Shown in pieces: positions 47,281-59,390 of a DNA stretch of 64,000 bases. Each line of letters opens with the position of its first letter. The first letter of the stretch is position 1. Made by a program: the position numbers and the translations under genes. Source of the stretch: Geosiphon pyriformis (Eukaryota; Glomeromycota; Glomeromycetes; Archaeosporales; Geosiphonaceae); assembly GCA_016748015.1 (NCBI GenBank), contig JAAOMT010000521.1, positions 125,024 to 189,023 of the forward strand. The letters are read 5' to 3'. The notes below the pieces were generated by a model. It did not search any database. It was not told where the DNA came from and was given only the letters and a program-made list of their open reading frames with translations.

Positions 47281-49750
47281 TTGGTAGAGATCATGTTGAG
47301 ATTCAAATCTAAACATGAAATTTTGAAATTTTAAATAGCTTACATATCATTGTAAATATCCTTTATAAAAATTTTCGATTCAATTTATTACCCCCTTATA
47401 ACGTGAATTGGCTATTCTTATTACTAGTGTAAAATTTTGATTTTATCGTTTTTTGGTTGAATAAAGTCTAGATTTTTCAACTATGTAATCGATATTCATT
47501 TTCAATAGCGTGAAAAAAAAAAGTTACACTCTATATGATCTATTATTAGATTGATATGTTACCTAGTTTGGGTGTTTATCGAAGGGACTTTTAAATTTCG
47601 TGAGAGATGAAGAAGGATGCATTTTAATATTAGATTTGTAAAACCTAACTTATTTCTGTATAATAAAAGAAATTTTTGCATTTAATTTGGAAATTAAGCA
47701 GCATTCATAAAATTTTATTATGGATAAAATAGTTTTTTCAAAACTAATGTTCCCAAAAACATTTAATATCTATTATAGCTTTACGAAACTTGGAAAACCA
47801 ATATGTTTTTTCTGAATCTTTTTGATATATCTCGGTCTTACTAACTTTTGCTTCTTTAACAATTCCTTTTGTAAATCATTATCTCCCCATCTTTTCGAAT
47901 TTTGACTGAAAGGATCAATTTATTTCTAAAACCTATAGTTAACAACACAATGAGATGAACAATGTTTTTATTTAAATACATTAGACTTAAAAGACAAGAG
48001 TTCACAGAAGGGAGGGGTAGCAGAAACGAGTCGTTCTCAGGCTTTATTCATATTCCAGAACTTTGATATTAATACACTTGGTGAAGATTAAATTATGGGC
48101 TTTCAATATACTCAATTTCTTTCTTCCATTAGACCCCAAAATATTTTTTATTCTATAGAGTTTAATAAATGCACTCATCTAAGAATTGAGGTAAAAAGAT
48201 TCTTAAAGCCGATAACAAAGTAGTTTCTAATAATAATACAATTGGTTATATATATTCGCTAAAATCCAAGATAATTTGCAACCTTAAAATCATTATCAAA
48301 ACACTTGGATTGTGAGGTGGAAAAGTCTTATAAAGAAATTTACCAATATTAAAACTAGTAAAGAGTAATTAAACCTTAGTTTTTCATTTAAATTCAACAT
48401 AGCAAGACGAACTCTTTAAAAATCTTTTTTTTTTTTACCTTTACAAAAACCAGCCAAGGCAAAAGATTCTTAGGATATTGTTATGATAATGGAATTGCTA
48501 AAATGTATTAAATGATGCATTTTTGAAATACTTTGTTTTTTGCTGCCATCATTCACACATATTTGCAAATTTTTATTATATGTCATCAATAAAAAGAACT
48601 TACTTTAAACCATTATTTATTATATATTGTGTTGTTGGTTATTAAGATTATTAATTGTTTGATTTTGTGTTTATAATTTCAAAAATTAATTTTTTTTGTA
48701 ATTTTATTTTTGCTTGAAATTTCTTTTTTGATTAGACTTTAAATTTTGATTAATTTTCTAACCCAAAATTAATAATAATTTAAAATTAATTTAAACAAAT
48801 ATTTGATATACAATAAATTTAATAATTAAAATATTAAAAACTAAATTTAAATTAAGATTAATAATTTAATTTTTTGTTTACCAAAAAACAAAAAATCTTA
48901 TGATGGCTATTTTAAATAATAAAAAACCTAAGATTACTTTTTTTCTTTTATTTTTAAACTTATTGAAAGTATTGAGGTGTTAATTCTAAAAATCGTTTTG
49001 TTGCAAAAAAGTTGAAAAGATGTTTTTGAAACTTTTTTGAAATTTATTATGGGTAAGTCTGTAATTAAGAAGTTAGATTTTTTACATAAAAGATTTTCAA
49101 TGATTATCCAATACAATTTATAAATAAATCTTTTGATATTGCTCTTTCAACATCATTTTAAAAAAAGTCATTTATCTTTCTAAAGTTAAAAATTTAAAGG
49201 GTTTAAATTTTTAATTATATTTAATTTTTAATACTTCTTTCTAATTTCTTATACAATTCTTAAAAAACAAAAATGTTAACCACTGTTTAATTTAGTAAAA
49301 AATCAATTTACATTAAATTTAATTGCAAAAAAACAATTTAAATATTTTAAAAAATTTTTTTATTGGAATGTTTTTTTCCTGTTTTGTTGTTTTAATAAAA
49401 TGTAAATTACTTTTACACTCAAAATATTTATATTTTTACTGGTCGTTTATGGATAATTGACTAAATTAAATAAGAGCATTTATTCCTAAAAATACCCAAA
49501 ACCCAAAAGTGTTTACTAAAAGTAGAAAAAAATTTTCAACTATATTTCTTTGCCATTTTCCTGACCCTTAGAATGTCAAGGCCGTAGTTTTTGAAGTCCA
49601 AATGCAATAGCTAAAACTTTTTATGCTAGCCGAAACTCAAATTTCTTAATTTAATGAGTCATTATTGCTAATTATCAGTTTGAAAATATCTTATTTAACG
49701 CCAACATGTCCCACAATTCACTACTCATATATGTTCCCCTGTTTGACTGT
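47281..49750. other. Intergenic, AT-rich
   Basis: The 3' flank of the acidic-protein gene has AATAAAG near 47460. The rest holds no recognisable gene on either strand. Confidence 0.45.
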
Positions 49751-49758
49751 TATATATA
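49751..49758 (+). promoter_or_regulatory. TATA-like box upstream of U2 snRNA
   Basis: TATATATA lies 31-38 bases before the inferred U2 5' end, a spacing suited to a Pol II snRNA core promoter. No proximal element can be named from one example. Confidence 0.45.
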
Positions 49759-49788
49759 CCCTTTGCGTTCTCCTTAACGAGCTCTTTA

Positions 49789-49975
49789 ATCCTCTCAAGC
49801 CTTTTGGCTAAGATCAAGTGTAGTATCTGTTCTTTACAGTGTAATATCTGTAACAGAGTTCACTGAACTCTTACGATATTAGACTAATTTTTAACAATAG
49901 AGCCGAGTCCCTAGCTTGCTAAACTCGGCTCGTGGTGTCCCTAGTATTGCACTATCTCTAGGTTGACGCTATTCA
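49789..49975 (+). ncRNA. U2: U2 spliceosomal snRNA
   Basis: U2 pairs with the intron branch point in the major spliceosome. The 5' part is near-canonical: CAAGCCTTTTGGCTAAGATC (stem I and start of the conserved block), then AAGTGTAGTATCTGTTCTT. The branch-point recognition element GTAGTA is at 49820-49825. Stem II follows, then an Sm site AATTTTTAA at 49886-49894 and a strong stem-loop (GAGCCGAG at 49900-49907 with CTCGGCTC at 49924-49931). A final stem (CCTAG at 49940-49944 with CTAGG at 49958-49962) has a loop containing TATTGCACTA, the U2B''-type loop. Length near 187 nt agrees with other U2 RNAs. Both ends are estimated by homology. The gene stands alone in AT-rich DNA. Confidence 0.95.
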
Positions 49976-52594
49976 CTATGTCACTAGCAGTGGGGAAGGA
50001 TGAATAATAAAGAAAATTATATTGTAAAGATTCTAGGAATAACATTAGGGTGAAACGTCGCTATGATCTCAATTCATAAAATAAAAAATTTTAAGTTTGC
50101 CTTATACCTAAAAAATTTTATTCTTTCATAATTAAAAAATCTATTTTTTAAGTGCCTATCGACTGAAGTTTTCTGCGGTTTTTTCTTGCTATTTATGAAA
50201 GCAACAAATTGCCCCTTATAAATTTTTTGATTATAAAAGACTGTTAAATAGCTGTGTTACTTTTATGGGAAAGAGGAGAAATTTTTATTTATTTCATTGC
50301 TTATTTTATTTTGTTATAAACTTGCGATAAACACTATACTTTTTTCAGCTCACATTAAATAATTTGATTTTAGAATGACCATATTTGCAACATCGTTGTC
50401 ATATCTTATCTGCTCATGAAAAGTAAATTTAGACTTTTTATTTTAGTATTTTCCAGGTTAGCAATATAAATCATAATTTAAATATTTTTAACAGATAAAA
50501 AGTTCATAATAATAATTAATTAGACAACTATTTTGACACAAATTATTATTTATATAACCATATTGATCAAAATATTGTTAAACTAATCAAAATTCATAAA
50601 TTTTAACATAAAGAAAATAAGTAATCATAATATGATTTATAATTTTGTTTTAATAAAGTTTTTTTTTTGGAGAATTCAAAAACATGATTAACAATCCATA
50701 AATTTATTCAGTCAATTAAATTTTAAACACAAAGATTTCAAAAATTTATTCAACTAATTTTAAATTAATGTAATTATTGATAAAATTTAAAAATATAAAA
50801 TCTGTTAAAAACTTTATAAATAGTTTCTCAAAATAAAATACAAACCTAAACTTTAATTAAATTTTTAAAAAAAGCAGTCACAATAGCATTAATCAAACAT
50901 TTTTTAAATATAATACTTGACATAAAAAAATAGTTTAAATAATTAAATTACAACTTTTAATATTAATTATATTTTTTAATTATATAAAAAAACGTAAAAT
51001 TTAATAATCAAAAATTTGTTGTTTATTAAAAATATTTTAATTTGATAAAAGATTATTAACCAATTTTATTATTTTATTATCTTGCATTTTACAAAAAATG
51101 TATATAATCTGTATCAAAATAGGTAGTTTCAACTTTAATTTTAATATTTGCAAAAAAATAAAAATTGAAAGCTTCAATAATAAAACAAAAGAAATTTGTT
51201 AATTTATTTTTTTAAATCTTTATAAAAAAATATTATATGACTGATAATGTTCAAAAAATGTTTTACTGTTATTGAAGTTTAACACAAATTTCAAAATATA
51301 TAGATTTTAATAAAAAATATGAATTATGTTAAAATTAAGCAAAAAAAACTAAAATTTATACTAATTCACAAAAAATACCAAAATTTTATGATTGATGACT
51401 GGTAATAAACAACGTACTAAATACAATAAATAAATATTTTGAATAATATTTGAATATATATTTTTTTTTAATAATAATTTTGCTTTCAATTAAAATTTTG
51501 TATAAAACAGCTTTTATATTTTAAATTTTATTACAAAAACTTTGTTTTTTTTTTATTTTTTATTTTATATTCTTATATTATGGGAAAACAATAATAAAAA
51601 TTTAATCTTTTCTTATTTTGTCATTTCAAAACAATAATACAAATTTTAATTTTTTCTTATTTTATTATTTCAAAATACTTACAAAATTTTCAAATCTATA
51701 CTTATAATTTTTTTAATTATATATAAGACATTTTTTGAACAAAATGTTGTGATAAATTTAAAGCTATAAAAAATCTTTATAAATAAAGAAAGAATTTTTT
51801 TGATTTCCAATAATATATATTTGTAAAAATGCCTACTTATTGTCTAAATACTGTTGTAAAATATTTAAAGGTTTTAAATTTGCATTAATTTGTTGTTAAC
51901 AAATCTGTTTTTTTTAGACAGTGCTAAATTGTGATATATTTTAAACTTTAATTCAAAAAATCAAACTCTTAAAAATTTAAAAACAGTTCAAAATTTTCAA
52001 ATTTTAGTGATTATAATTTATTACAAAGTTTATCGTCAGATTATCTTTAAGTCCATTAATTTGCAAATTTATCGCAGTAGTATTATATTTAATTTCTAAA
52101 GAATAAAAATGTTTAATCAATTAATAATTTAGATAATTAAACGTAAAATGTAAACTAATATGTTATTAATAAAATTTAGAGATAATTTCATGCTAATCTT
52201 TGGTTCAAATTTCAGCTAGTAACAATCGTTTCTGCTTATGTATGAATTATAATTCCAGCCTGTTGTAATCAGGTTCTTTCATGAATTTGCAGAAGTGACT
52301 ACTATTTTTTGGAAACAACTATCAATATACCTGTAAAAAATAGATTCTGATTTTTAATACCAGAGGGTTTCATATTTTTTAAAATAATAATTTCTATTAA
52401 AAATATTCAATAATATTTTAAACTTGCTTTGTTTTTCAAATAATTTACGTGCTATTCAAAAATATTTTTAAAAACAATTGTAAATTTTTATTATATATAC
52501 TAATAGAAGTGCTTAATTGAAAATAAAAACAGGTTTTAAGTGATTAATTCATTTGAACTTTAAAAATAAATTTTTCCAAGTCATAGTTTTCAAT
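49976..52594. other. AT-rich intergenic
   Basis: No protein family or RNA gene seen between U2 and the small membrane-protein gene. Sequence is dominated by A/T runs. Confidence 0.5.
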
Positions 52595-53155
52595 CTATTC
52601 TTTAGTAACAATGACTGAAATCTTCTCATCACCTCTCGGTTCAAATTCGCCTTTACCATTCATATTATACCTTTGATAATCATTGCCTAATAACAATTCT
52701 TTAGCTTCTCGATTTTCATCTCCGTTCTTTTCTTCATCTTTTTCTTTTTTCTTCAAGCTCTTACTATCATTATTCTCGGAAAAACTAGGATTTGTCCTGT
52801 ATTGTTGCTGTGATTGTGAATGAGTAGGTTGACTTTTGTGCGATTCTTGTCTTGTATCTCGTATCGTTTCTCGACTTTTTGGGACTTGGGTCCCATCTGC
52901 TGTTATTATATATGTCATATCTGGATTCCTAACTATATTTTTAGTCACGCCATTATTAACATGACTAACGACAATTTATTGAGTCGAAGTTGAAATAATT
53001 TTAAAAATATATATACCATTTATCGTATTTTTTGTTAAACGATTCGAAGAAGAGGAAGAAATTGCTATTCTGGAGCGATTACAGATTAAGGAGACCCCAA
53101 AGATGAGCATGAATAAAAAAATTGTGAGAACTATGAAAATTATAATTTTTTCCAT
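52595..53155 (-). CDS. Small single-pass membrane protein, hydrophilic tail (158 aa)
   Basis: Two exons, 53155-53017 and 52932-52595, with an 84-nt GT-AG intron (phase 1). The N-terminus MEKIIIFIVLTIFLFMLIFG is a membrane segment or uncleaved anchor, followed by CNRSR. The rest is hydrophilic and low-complexity: a Gln/Ser-rich stretch (THSQSQQQYR), a Lys/Glu run (SLKKKEKDEEKNGDENREAK) and a C-terminus DEKISVIVTKE. With the basic residues just after the helix the tail is probably cytoplasmic. No known domain. It resembles in plan, though not in sequence, the anchored tail protein at 57660-58307. Confidence 0.75.
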
Positions 53156-54013
53156 TTAAGGTTTCTTTGTTAAAAAAAATTAAAATAATAAAAAGTTTTA
53201 GAAATGTTGCTATTAAAGTTGGGGATATTTCAATCAACTTTTCAAATTTTCAATTTTCAACACTGAATTAAAAATTTGTCTTTCCTAAAAACTTTTATTT
53301 CTCTCTCCCAATATTAGAAGAGAAAAAAGATTAGAAGTTTAGAATTGATACGTGACATAATATTGGCTTGTCAAGGTCAATTAATCCGATAAATACTTTT
53401 TTTTTTACTTCTGAATTGAAATGTTATAGAAATTCTCATATCTATTTCAATTGAAAAGATGTTTTAGCCATGGCGGCTATCCAGAACCTTTGTTACTTAT
53501 TTCAATTTCGAAGATCTCTTCGAAATTTCAGTATCAAGAAGACAAAGATATTATTTGTGTTTCGTATCATCCCATTAACAATATAAAGCTTCTCTTTTCT
53601 TATGGCTTGTTATAATCTAAGCCATACTTCTTTTAAACTTATCATTATTCATATTTTTCCCTTAATCTGTGATTCAAGTGAATCGGCATTTTAGAACAGA
53701 TAAAAAGAATTGGGTAGTTTCCGTAACAAAATGGGTTAATTATTATATCAAATTTTTCATGACCAACTCAGCAATTGATAACTTTATAAAGATTATTAAT
53801 ATGATTGATTGATTGATTGTTTTATCATATATTTTGTAAAATGATTTCATCAAATCTTATGATTTAAAAACAATTGTAACATCACATTTATAAAAGTTCT
53901 CCCATATTGGAATTGCATTTATCTCAAAATTTTTGACTTTTGACAAAAAAGAAAAATCATTTTATAGCTAATTAATTATAATGAGCCAAAATACAAATTA
54001 ATAAAAAACAGAA

Positions 54014-54045
<32 letters not shown>

Positions 54046-55039
54046 AGTTTAATGCCTACTCGATAATTATTTAATTGAAAACTTTTTGCTTATTAAAAAT
54101 AGAATTTTTCTCAAGGTATAAATACTTTCAATAAAGATACTGATTAATAAGATTTCTTGGTAAATATTTTTATTGCTTTTTCTTTTATGCAATTCAAAAA
54201 TATTGTCCAATGAAGTTTAGAATTAATGATAATTTTTGTCGCAACAATGTCATTGTTTTTCTCGGAGTCTTCATTGTTAAATTTTATTAATTTTTTGGCT
54301 TGAAGAGCTATTTTTGATATTTAATGGAAAGCAATAACAAAGGAACAAGACTCCTAAAATTATTTCACGATAGTGATTTGCAATTTTAAAAATTCCCTTC
54401 ACCCCGATTCATCATATCAGGTATGTGACAGATTGAGATTTTGGATGATTGGAATGTGACAATTATTCCCCCAATCACTCTTGATAATTATCACAAAAAT
54501 GTTACCCTTTAAAAAAAATCAGATGATCCTCATCACTTGCCACCATTTAACCACCTCAGAAAAAAACATATAGTCGATATTCGAAATTTTCACCTCTGAT
54601 TTCTACAAATCATGTCAAAAAAAAAACCATTTAAAAAAACACGTAAAATTTTCAATTTACTATTAAAAATTCGCGTCCTAAATAGTTATCCCAAAAAAAT
54701 TGTTTACCAATAGATTAATGTTTTCAAAACATGCCAAGACATTACTTCAAGTTCCTAAGAATTAGTATAAAATCATATTATTATAAATTGAACCAATGTA
54801 CGACTAGGGAAATCTTTGATTGACAATTTTTTATTTTTATTTCTCTTTTTCCAACAAAAATTAATAAGCAACGGAAATCGTAGACATCTTTGATCGTTTG
54901 TTGTTATTTACCATTCATAAAGTACTTTTGAAACTATCGTACATCTCAATTCTGTCATACTAGAAGATTATGCTTGTCTTTGGTAACATGGCTCCTTCAT
55001 TTTCAACTTTGTCAACAATAGGCCTTCACTTTATTAGGT
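53156..55039. other. Intergenic between divergent genes
   Basis: It must contain the promoters of the small membrane protein (-) and the F-box gene (+). An (AAAAC)n tract lies near 54018-54045. Nothing else recognised. Confidence 0.45.
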
Positions 55040-56359
55040 ATGTCGAAACGTCGCCGAATCATCAAAACTGAAAACCCAAAATCTTCAAAAAGAATTTCTA
55101 TTTCGTGGGCAACTACGGCAAACAATTATACCTTACCACGAGCAATACCCTCTTCAACATCAAGACCACAACCAACAAATACTGAAACGAACGCTCATTT
55201 AACCGCGCTCGCTCCCGAATTATTCATTCACATTTGTAAATTCGTTCCTCCCGAAGATTTGATTTCACTTTCTCATGTATGTCGTAAATTTTATGGTTAC
55301 CTCACCTCGGAATCTTGTACCTCGACAAATGTGATGTGGCGAGAATCACGCCTTGGTTTCTTGGAACACTTTAGTGTACCACCACCTACTTTCATGTCTG
55401 AACAAGAATATATTAAATTGATTATTGGCAAAGGTTGCCAATTATGTCCTGAACGAAGACCCAGGACTTATTGGATTTCTTGGACTTTTCTGGCCAGGTG
55501 TTGTTGTCCTTGTTTTACCAAGAATCTTTGCTAGTAAGTGAGTTATTTGTGACTTTGTATTTTTGAGAGGGTAACTGAAATTTGAGTCTATTTGGAAATG
55601 TTTTTGTAATTCCCGAAATATGTTCATAGGCAAACCATAATTGTTGCTTCTAAATTACCAAGATATCTCAAATTTTGATATTTCATGAAACTATTAGAAC
55701 GAAAATTCAAATTAAAAAGTTTTTTCAATCGAATTTAGGAACTTTAAAGTCAAAAAATATACTTCTTTAATACTCAATCTACACACTCTATTCCCTTTAT
55801 TGTCATTTCACTCTTCCATAGTCAACCAGATATTGAAAGCAAATATGGAATTCCTTCCAAAATTTTCTTGGCACTTCCGTACATTGATAACGGTGGCAAC
55901 CCTTTTTACAATATGCAATTTAACACCGCCAGCCCAATGATTACTCGAAAATATTGGTTACCACAAGCAAAGAAACTTCATCAAGAATACCTTTTGACTG
56001 GCATCGACGAACGACCTGCTCTCCTTAAAAAACGGCAAAATTATGCCTTTCAATTAATGTCCACACAACATGATCGATGGAGGAATGAGCTCATGTTCAA
56101 ACATTCACAAATTCAGGATAGACAAGAGGCGAAAAGTACACGTCGTGAAGAAATTAAAAGACGAGTAGAAATAATGTTAAAAGAAACTTTGCCGGATGGG
56201 ACATTATGCTTTGAACGAAATTGGATTCTTAATTTTTCTGAAGTTTATCGTAAGGCTCTGAAGGCTCCATCAACTCGTCCGTTTACTAATCGCGCTTGGT
56301 CAATTTTCCGTGGAAAACTCGTTACGGAATATAATTGTAGGACCTTTGATTATGAATAA
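55040..56359 (+). CDS. F-box protein (343 aa)
   Basis: Exons 55040-55533 and 55822-56359 with a GT-AG intron (phase 2, donor gtaagt). A basic, Ser/Thr-rich N-terminus is followed by an F-box at about residues 54-100 (LTALAPELFIHICKFVPPED, LISLSHVCRKFYGYL). F-boxes bind Skp1 and recruit substrates to SCF ubiquitin ligases. Next is a Cys-rich segment (GCQLCPERRPRTYWI, then RCCCPCF, about 132-160), a likely small zinc site common in fungal F-box proteins of this kind. The C-terminal half is helical (KYWLPQAKKLHQEYLL, STRREEIKRRVEIML) and ends YNCRTFDYE. The substrate is unknown. Frame and splice sites are clean, so it should be functional. Confidence 0.88.
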
Positions 56360-57418
56360 TTCTTTGTTATGGATGATGATATTAACAGGTAAACTGTGTG
56401 TGTATGTGTGTGTGTCTGTGTGTGTGTGTTAGGAGACTTTGAATTTTTATTTGTAAAGTATGACTAACAGCATTTATATTTTTTTGTACTCGATTAACTT
56501 TTTTATTTTCAGCCTACAAGTTTAAGTCATATTTTAAAGTTTTGTTAAAAATTAAATAAGACCGCTTTTTTATTTGGTAAAAAATTACAACAGAGAAAAG
56601 TCATGAAATAAAAATAAGATTCCAAGCATTCATTCTTTAAAATCTTTAATAACCAATTTTCCTACCTTTTACCCCCTGAACTTGAATCTCACATGTGTGA
56701 TTTTGAGTTTGTCAATTAGTTCACAATTCTTAATTTTATATTATAAAAAAATAAATAACTGTCTAGGGCTAAATTGACGAAAAATCCATTTTGGTCTTCA
56801 ATGAGAAAGAAGTTTTTTATTTTTTTATTGTGAAAAAAGGTTATTGTGGGAAAAAGTCAAATTAATTTACGATTATGCAATCGTATGTAATTGGTAAAAT
56901 GAGAAGATTTATTTCTTTTTTAACAAATATGTTTATAGTTTTCCAAAAGAAACTTTAAATCAAGAATATTTATTATTTCTCTTTCAGAAACATTTTTCAA
57001 ATAAATCATCCATACTGCCTACCTTTTATTTCAAAAATTTATCATGAGAAACCTGATACATGTGAACAGGATATTAAAAGATTTGTAAGTAATAGACAAA
57101 CTCTCTATTCCATTTTAAGACTTCTTAATTAATCTTGGCTGTGGAAAAGATTCATAATGTCTTTACTCAGCCTATTAACTTCAATAGACAAGGTCTTTTG
57201 AAAAAATAGATTTAATCATCGTCATAAATTTCTTTTTGATTGCCCGGCGTGAAATACTAACCAAATCCGGTTCTAAAGGCTGTGATCAAAAAGGTAGCAA
57301 AGTAAAGTGGCTCGACCATTACTATTTGCTTTTTAGAAGCCAGCCGTTGTTAAGCGTGAGATAGGATTTACGCTTGTTATGGGAGTATAACGTTTGATAA
57401 TGAGGAAAAAACAAAAAA

Positions 57419-57486
<68 letters not shown>

Positions 57487-57659
57487 CCTTATAGTGATTG
57501 AAATGATTGGGAGTCTTGGAAATTTTTTGGTTATACTATTTTTTTATTTTATTTTTTAAGATTTTTAATTTAGTTTGAATAATTTCAAATATTTGAACAA
57601 TTTCCTAAAAATTATTACTGATCATAATCTAAAAAAAAAAATTATTAAAATAACAAGAG
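56360..57659. other. Intergenic with T homopolymer and a less AT-rich patch
   Basis: Contains a (TG)n tract at about 56394-56430, a less AT-rich non-coding patch at about 57237-57390, and a run of 61 T at 57421-57481. No tRNA fold could be made from the patch by eye. Confidence 0.5.
57421..57481. repeat. T homopolymer, 61 nt
   Basis: Uninterrupted T. Runs of nearly the same length occur at 58788-58851 and 62218-62279. Confidence 0.95.
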
Positions 57660-58307
57660 ATGTTCAAAAGACAAAGAGACAAACTTCAAAAACGAGACAC
57701 AGTCGTCGACGAACCTATTTTCGAACCACTAGTAATCATCGTCCCGTTAGTTGGTGTATTCGTCATCTTAATAACAATAATAATAATACATCTAATCATT
57801 CGTCGAAATCAACGAGCTAGTAACGAAAAAAAACGTTCCAATGTTCCATGGCGAAAAAATTATGTTCATCCGATGGCTTCTGAACTCAGTATAAGTACGA
57901 AACGAATGAGATCGATACATAAACATAATGCTAGTTATGGGAGTCGAAATTCGCCAACAGATTTTATTAATAATGATTATGACGATGACGAACCCCCAAA
58001 AAGTGGGATTGAAGAATCGATTGTGGAGGTGTTTAAGGAAAGTGATAGAGTGAAGGAAAAGTTGTTGCAAAATTTGGAAGAAGCGATTGTAATTTTTACG
58101 AAAGAAAATTTGATGGATGAAGAATTTATTTTTGATGAACCGAAAGAGATGGAAAAGGAAAAGGAAAAGGAAAAGGAAAAGGAAAAGGAAAAGGAAAAGG
58201 AAAAGGAAAAGGAAAAGGAAAGGGAAAGTGAAAATCAAAGTGAAAATCAGAAACAAAAAGGAAAGGAAAGAGAAGTTCAAGAAAATGGAACAAGAGAAAA
58301 GAGATGA
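57660..58307 (+). CDS. Single-pass membrane protein with Lys-Glu repeat tail (215 aa)
   Basis: One exon from the ATG at 57660. A short basic N-terminus (FKRQRDKLQKRD) precedes a transmembrane helix at about 22-47 (EPLVIIVPLVGVFVILITII), then RRNQR, which predicts a cytoplasmic C-terminal tail. The tail has SELSISTKRMRSIHKHNASY, an acidic patch DYDDDEPPKSG, a helix (EESIVEVFKESDRVKEKLL) and a long Lys-Glu repeat from a 6-bp aaaagg tandem repeat at about 58152-58220, and ends in a charged segment. No known domain. The repeat is an obvious site of length variation. The antisense frame over it is a repeat artefact. Confidence 0.75.
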   Translation: MFKRQRDKLQKRDTVVDEPIFEPLVIIVPLVGVFVILITIIIIHLIIRRNQRASNEKKRSNVPWRKNYVHPMASELSISTKRMRSIHKHNASYGSRNSPTDFINNDYDDDEPPKSGIEESIVEVFKESDRVKEKLLQNLEEAIVIFTKENLMDEEFIFDEPKEMEKEKEKEKEKEKEKEKEKEKEKERESENQSENQKQKGKEREVQENGTREKR

Positions 58308-58786
58308 CCTTTTAAATTTTATAATATCATCCTAATCAAATTTTCAGAAACGGAAAATTTCCCCCAGTCTTTTTTAATTCTAGTTTGAAATCTACTTTAT
58401 TATTATTATTATTATTATTATTATTGGTAAACATTGATTGCATGTGTCTCTGAATAAGGCTAGTTAAAGACTAATTTTTTCGTAAATAAATTTTTCTATA
58501 GATCATTCCCTGAATCATTTAATCGGGATTTTTCGAGCCCTTTTTTCATATATATAAAGAATTGTATCAAGTGTGTGTGTATATATGTTTCTCTTATTTG
58601 ATTGATTTTAAATCGGTAAAGAATCTCAAGATTTTGTCGAAGAAAGAGCGGGAAAAAGGATTTTTTCGAAAAAAATTTCAGGAATTATTTGTTTTTTTTA
58701 AGATTTACTTTCCACATGTTTACTGATAAGATTTTTGAAGCACAATATTGACTGATAAGATTAGATGGTTCAATTATTTTAGTGAT

Positions 58787-58787
<1 letters not shown>

Positions 58788-58851
<64 letters not shown>
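58788..58851. repeat. T homopolymer, 64 nt
   Basis: Uninterrupted T, 84 bases before the assembly gap. Confidence 0.95.
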
Positions 58852-58856
<5 letters not shown>

Positions 58857-58935
58857 GAGATCGAGATGAAATTGTTTAAAAATAGTTTCATCAATTTTAT
58901 AAAGGTTTTTTTTTTTCAAACCGGTTGATTCAAAA

Positions 58936-59265
58936 NNNNNNNNNNNNNNNNNNNNNNNNNNNNNNNNNNNNNNNNNNNNNNNNNNNNNNNNNNNNNNNNN
59001 NNNNNNNNNNNNNNNNNNNNNNNNNNNNNNNNNNNNNNNNNNNNNNNNNNNNNNNNNNNNNNNNNNNNNNNNNNNNNNNNNNNNNNNNNNNNNNNNNNNN
59101 NNNNNNNNNNNNNNNNNNNNNNNNNNNNNNNNNNNNNNNNNNNNNNNNNNNNNNNNNNNNNNNNNNNNNNNNNNNNNNNNNNNNNNNNNNNNNNNNNNNN
59201 NNNNNNNNNNNNNNNNNNNNNNNNNNNNNNNNNNNNNNNNNNNNNNNNNNNNNNNNNNNNNNNNN
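58936..59265. other. Assembly gap, 330 N
   Basis: Unknown bases. The right edge opens directly into (AAT)n, so the gap probably spans more of that microsatellite. Confidence 0.99.
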
Positions 59266-59356
<91 letters not shown>

Positions 59357-59390
59357 GTAATAATAATAATAATAATAATAGTAATAATGT
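59266..59390. repeat. (AAT)n microsatellite
   Basis: About 40 trinucleotide units with two AGT interruptions near the right end. Confidence 0.95.

Noticed and set aside
57237-57390. tRNA gene
   Set aside because: No cloverleaf with a proper acceptor stem and T-loop could be built by eye.
57792-58280. 162-codon minus-strand frame rich in Phe/Leu
   Set aside because: Antisense of the Lys-Glu hexanucleotide repeat and its gene; hydrophobic run is a repeat artefact.
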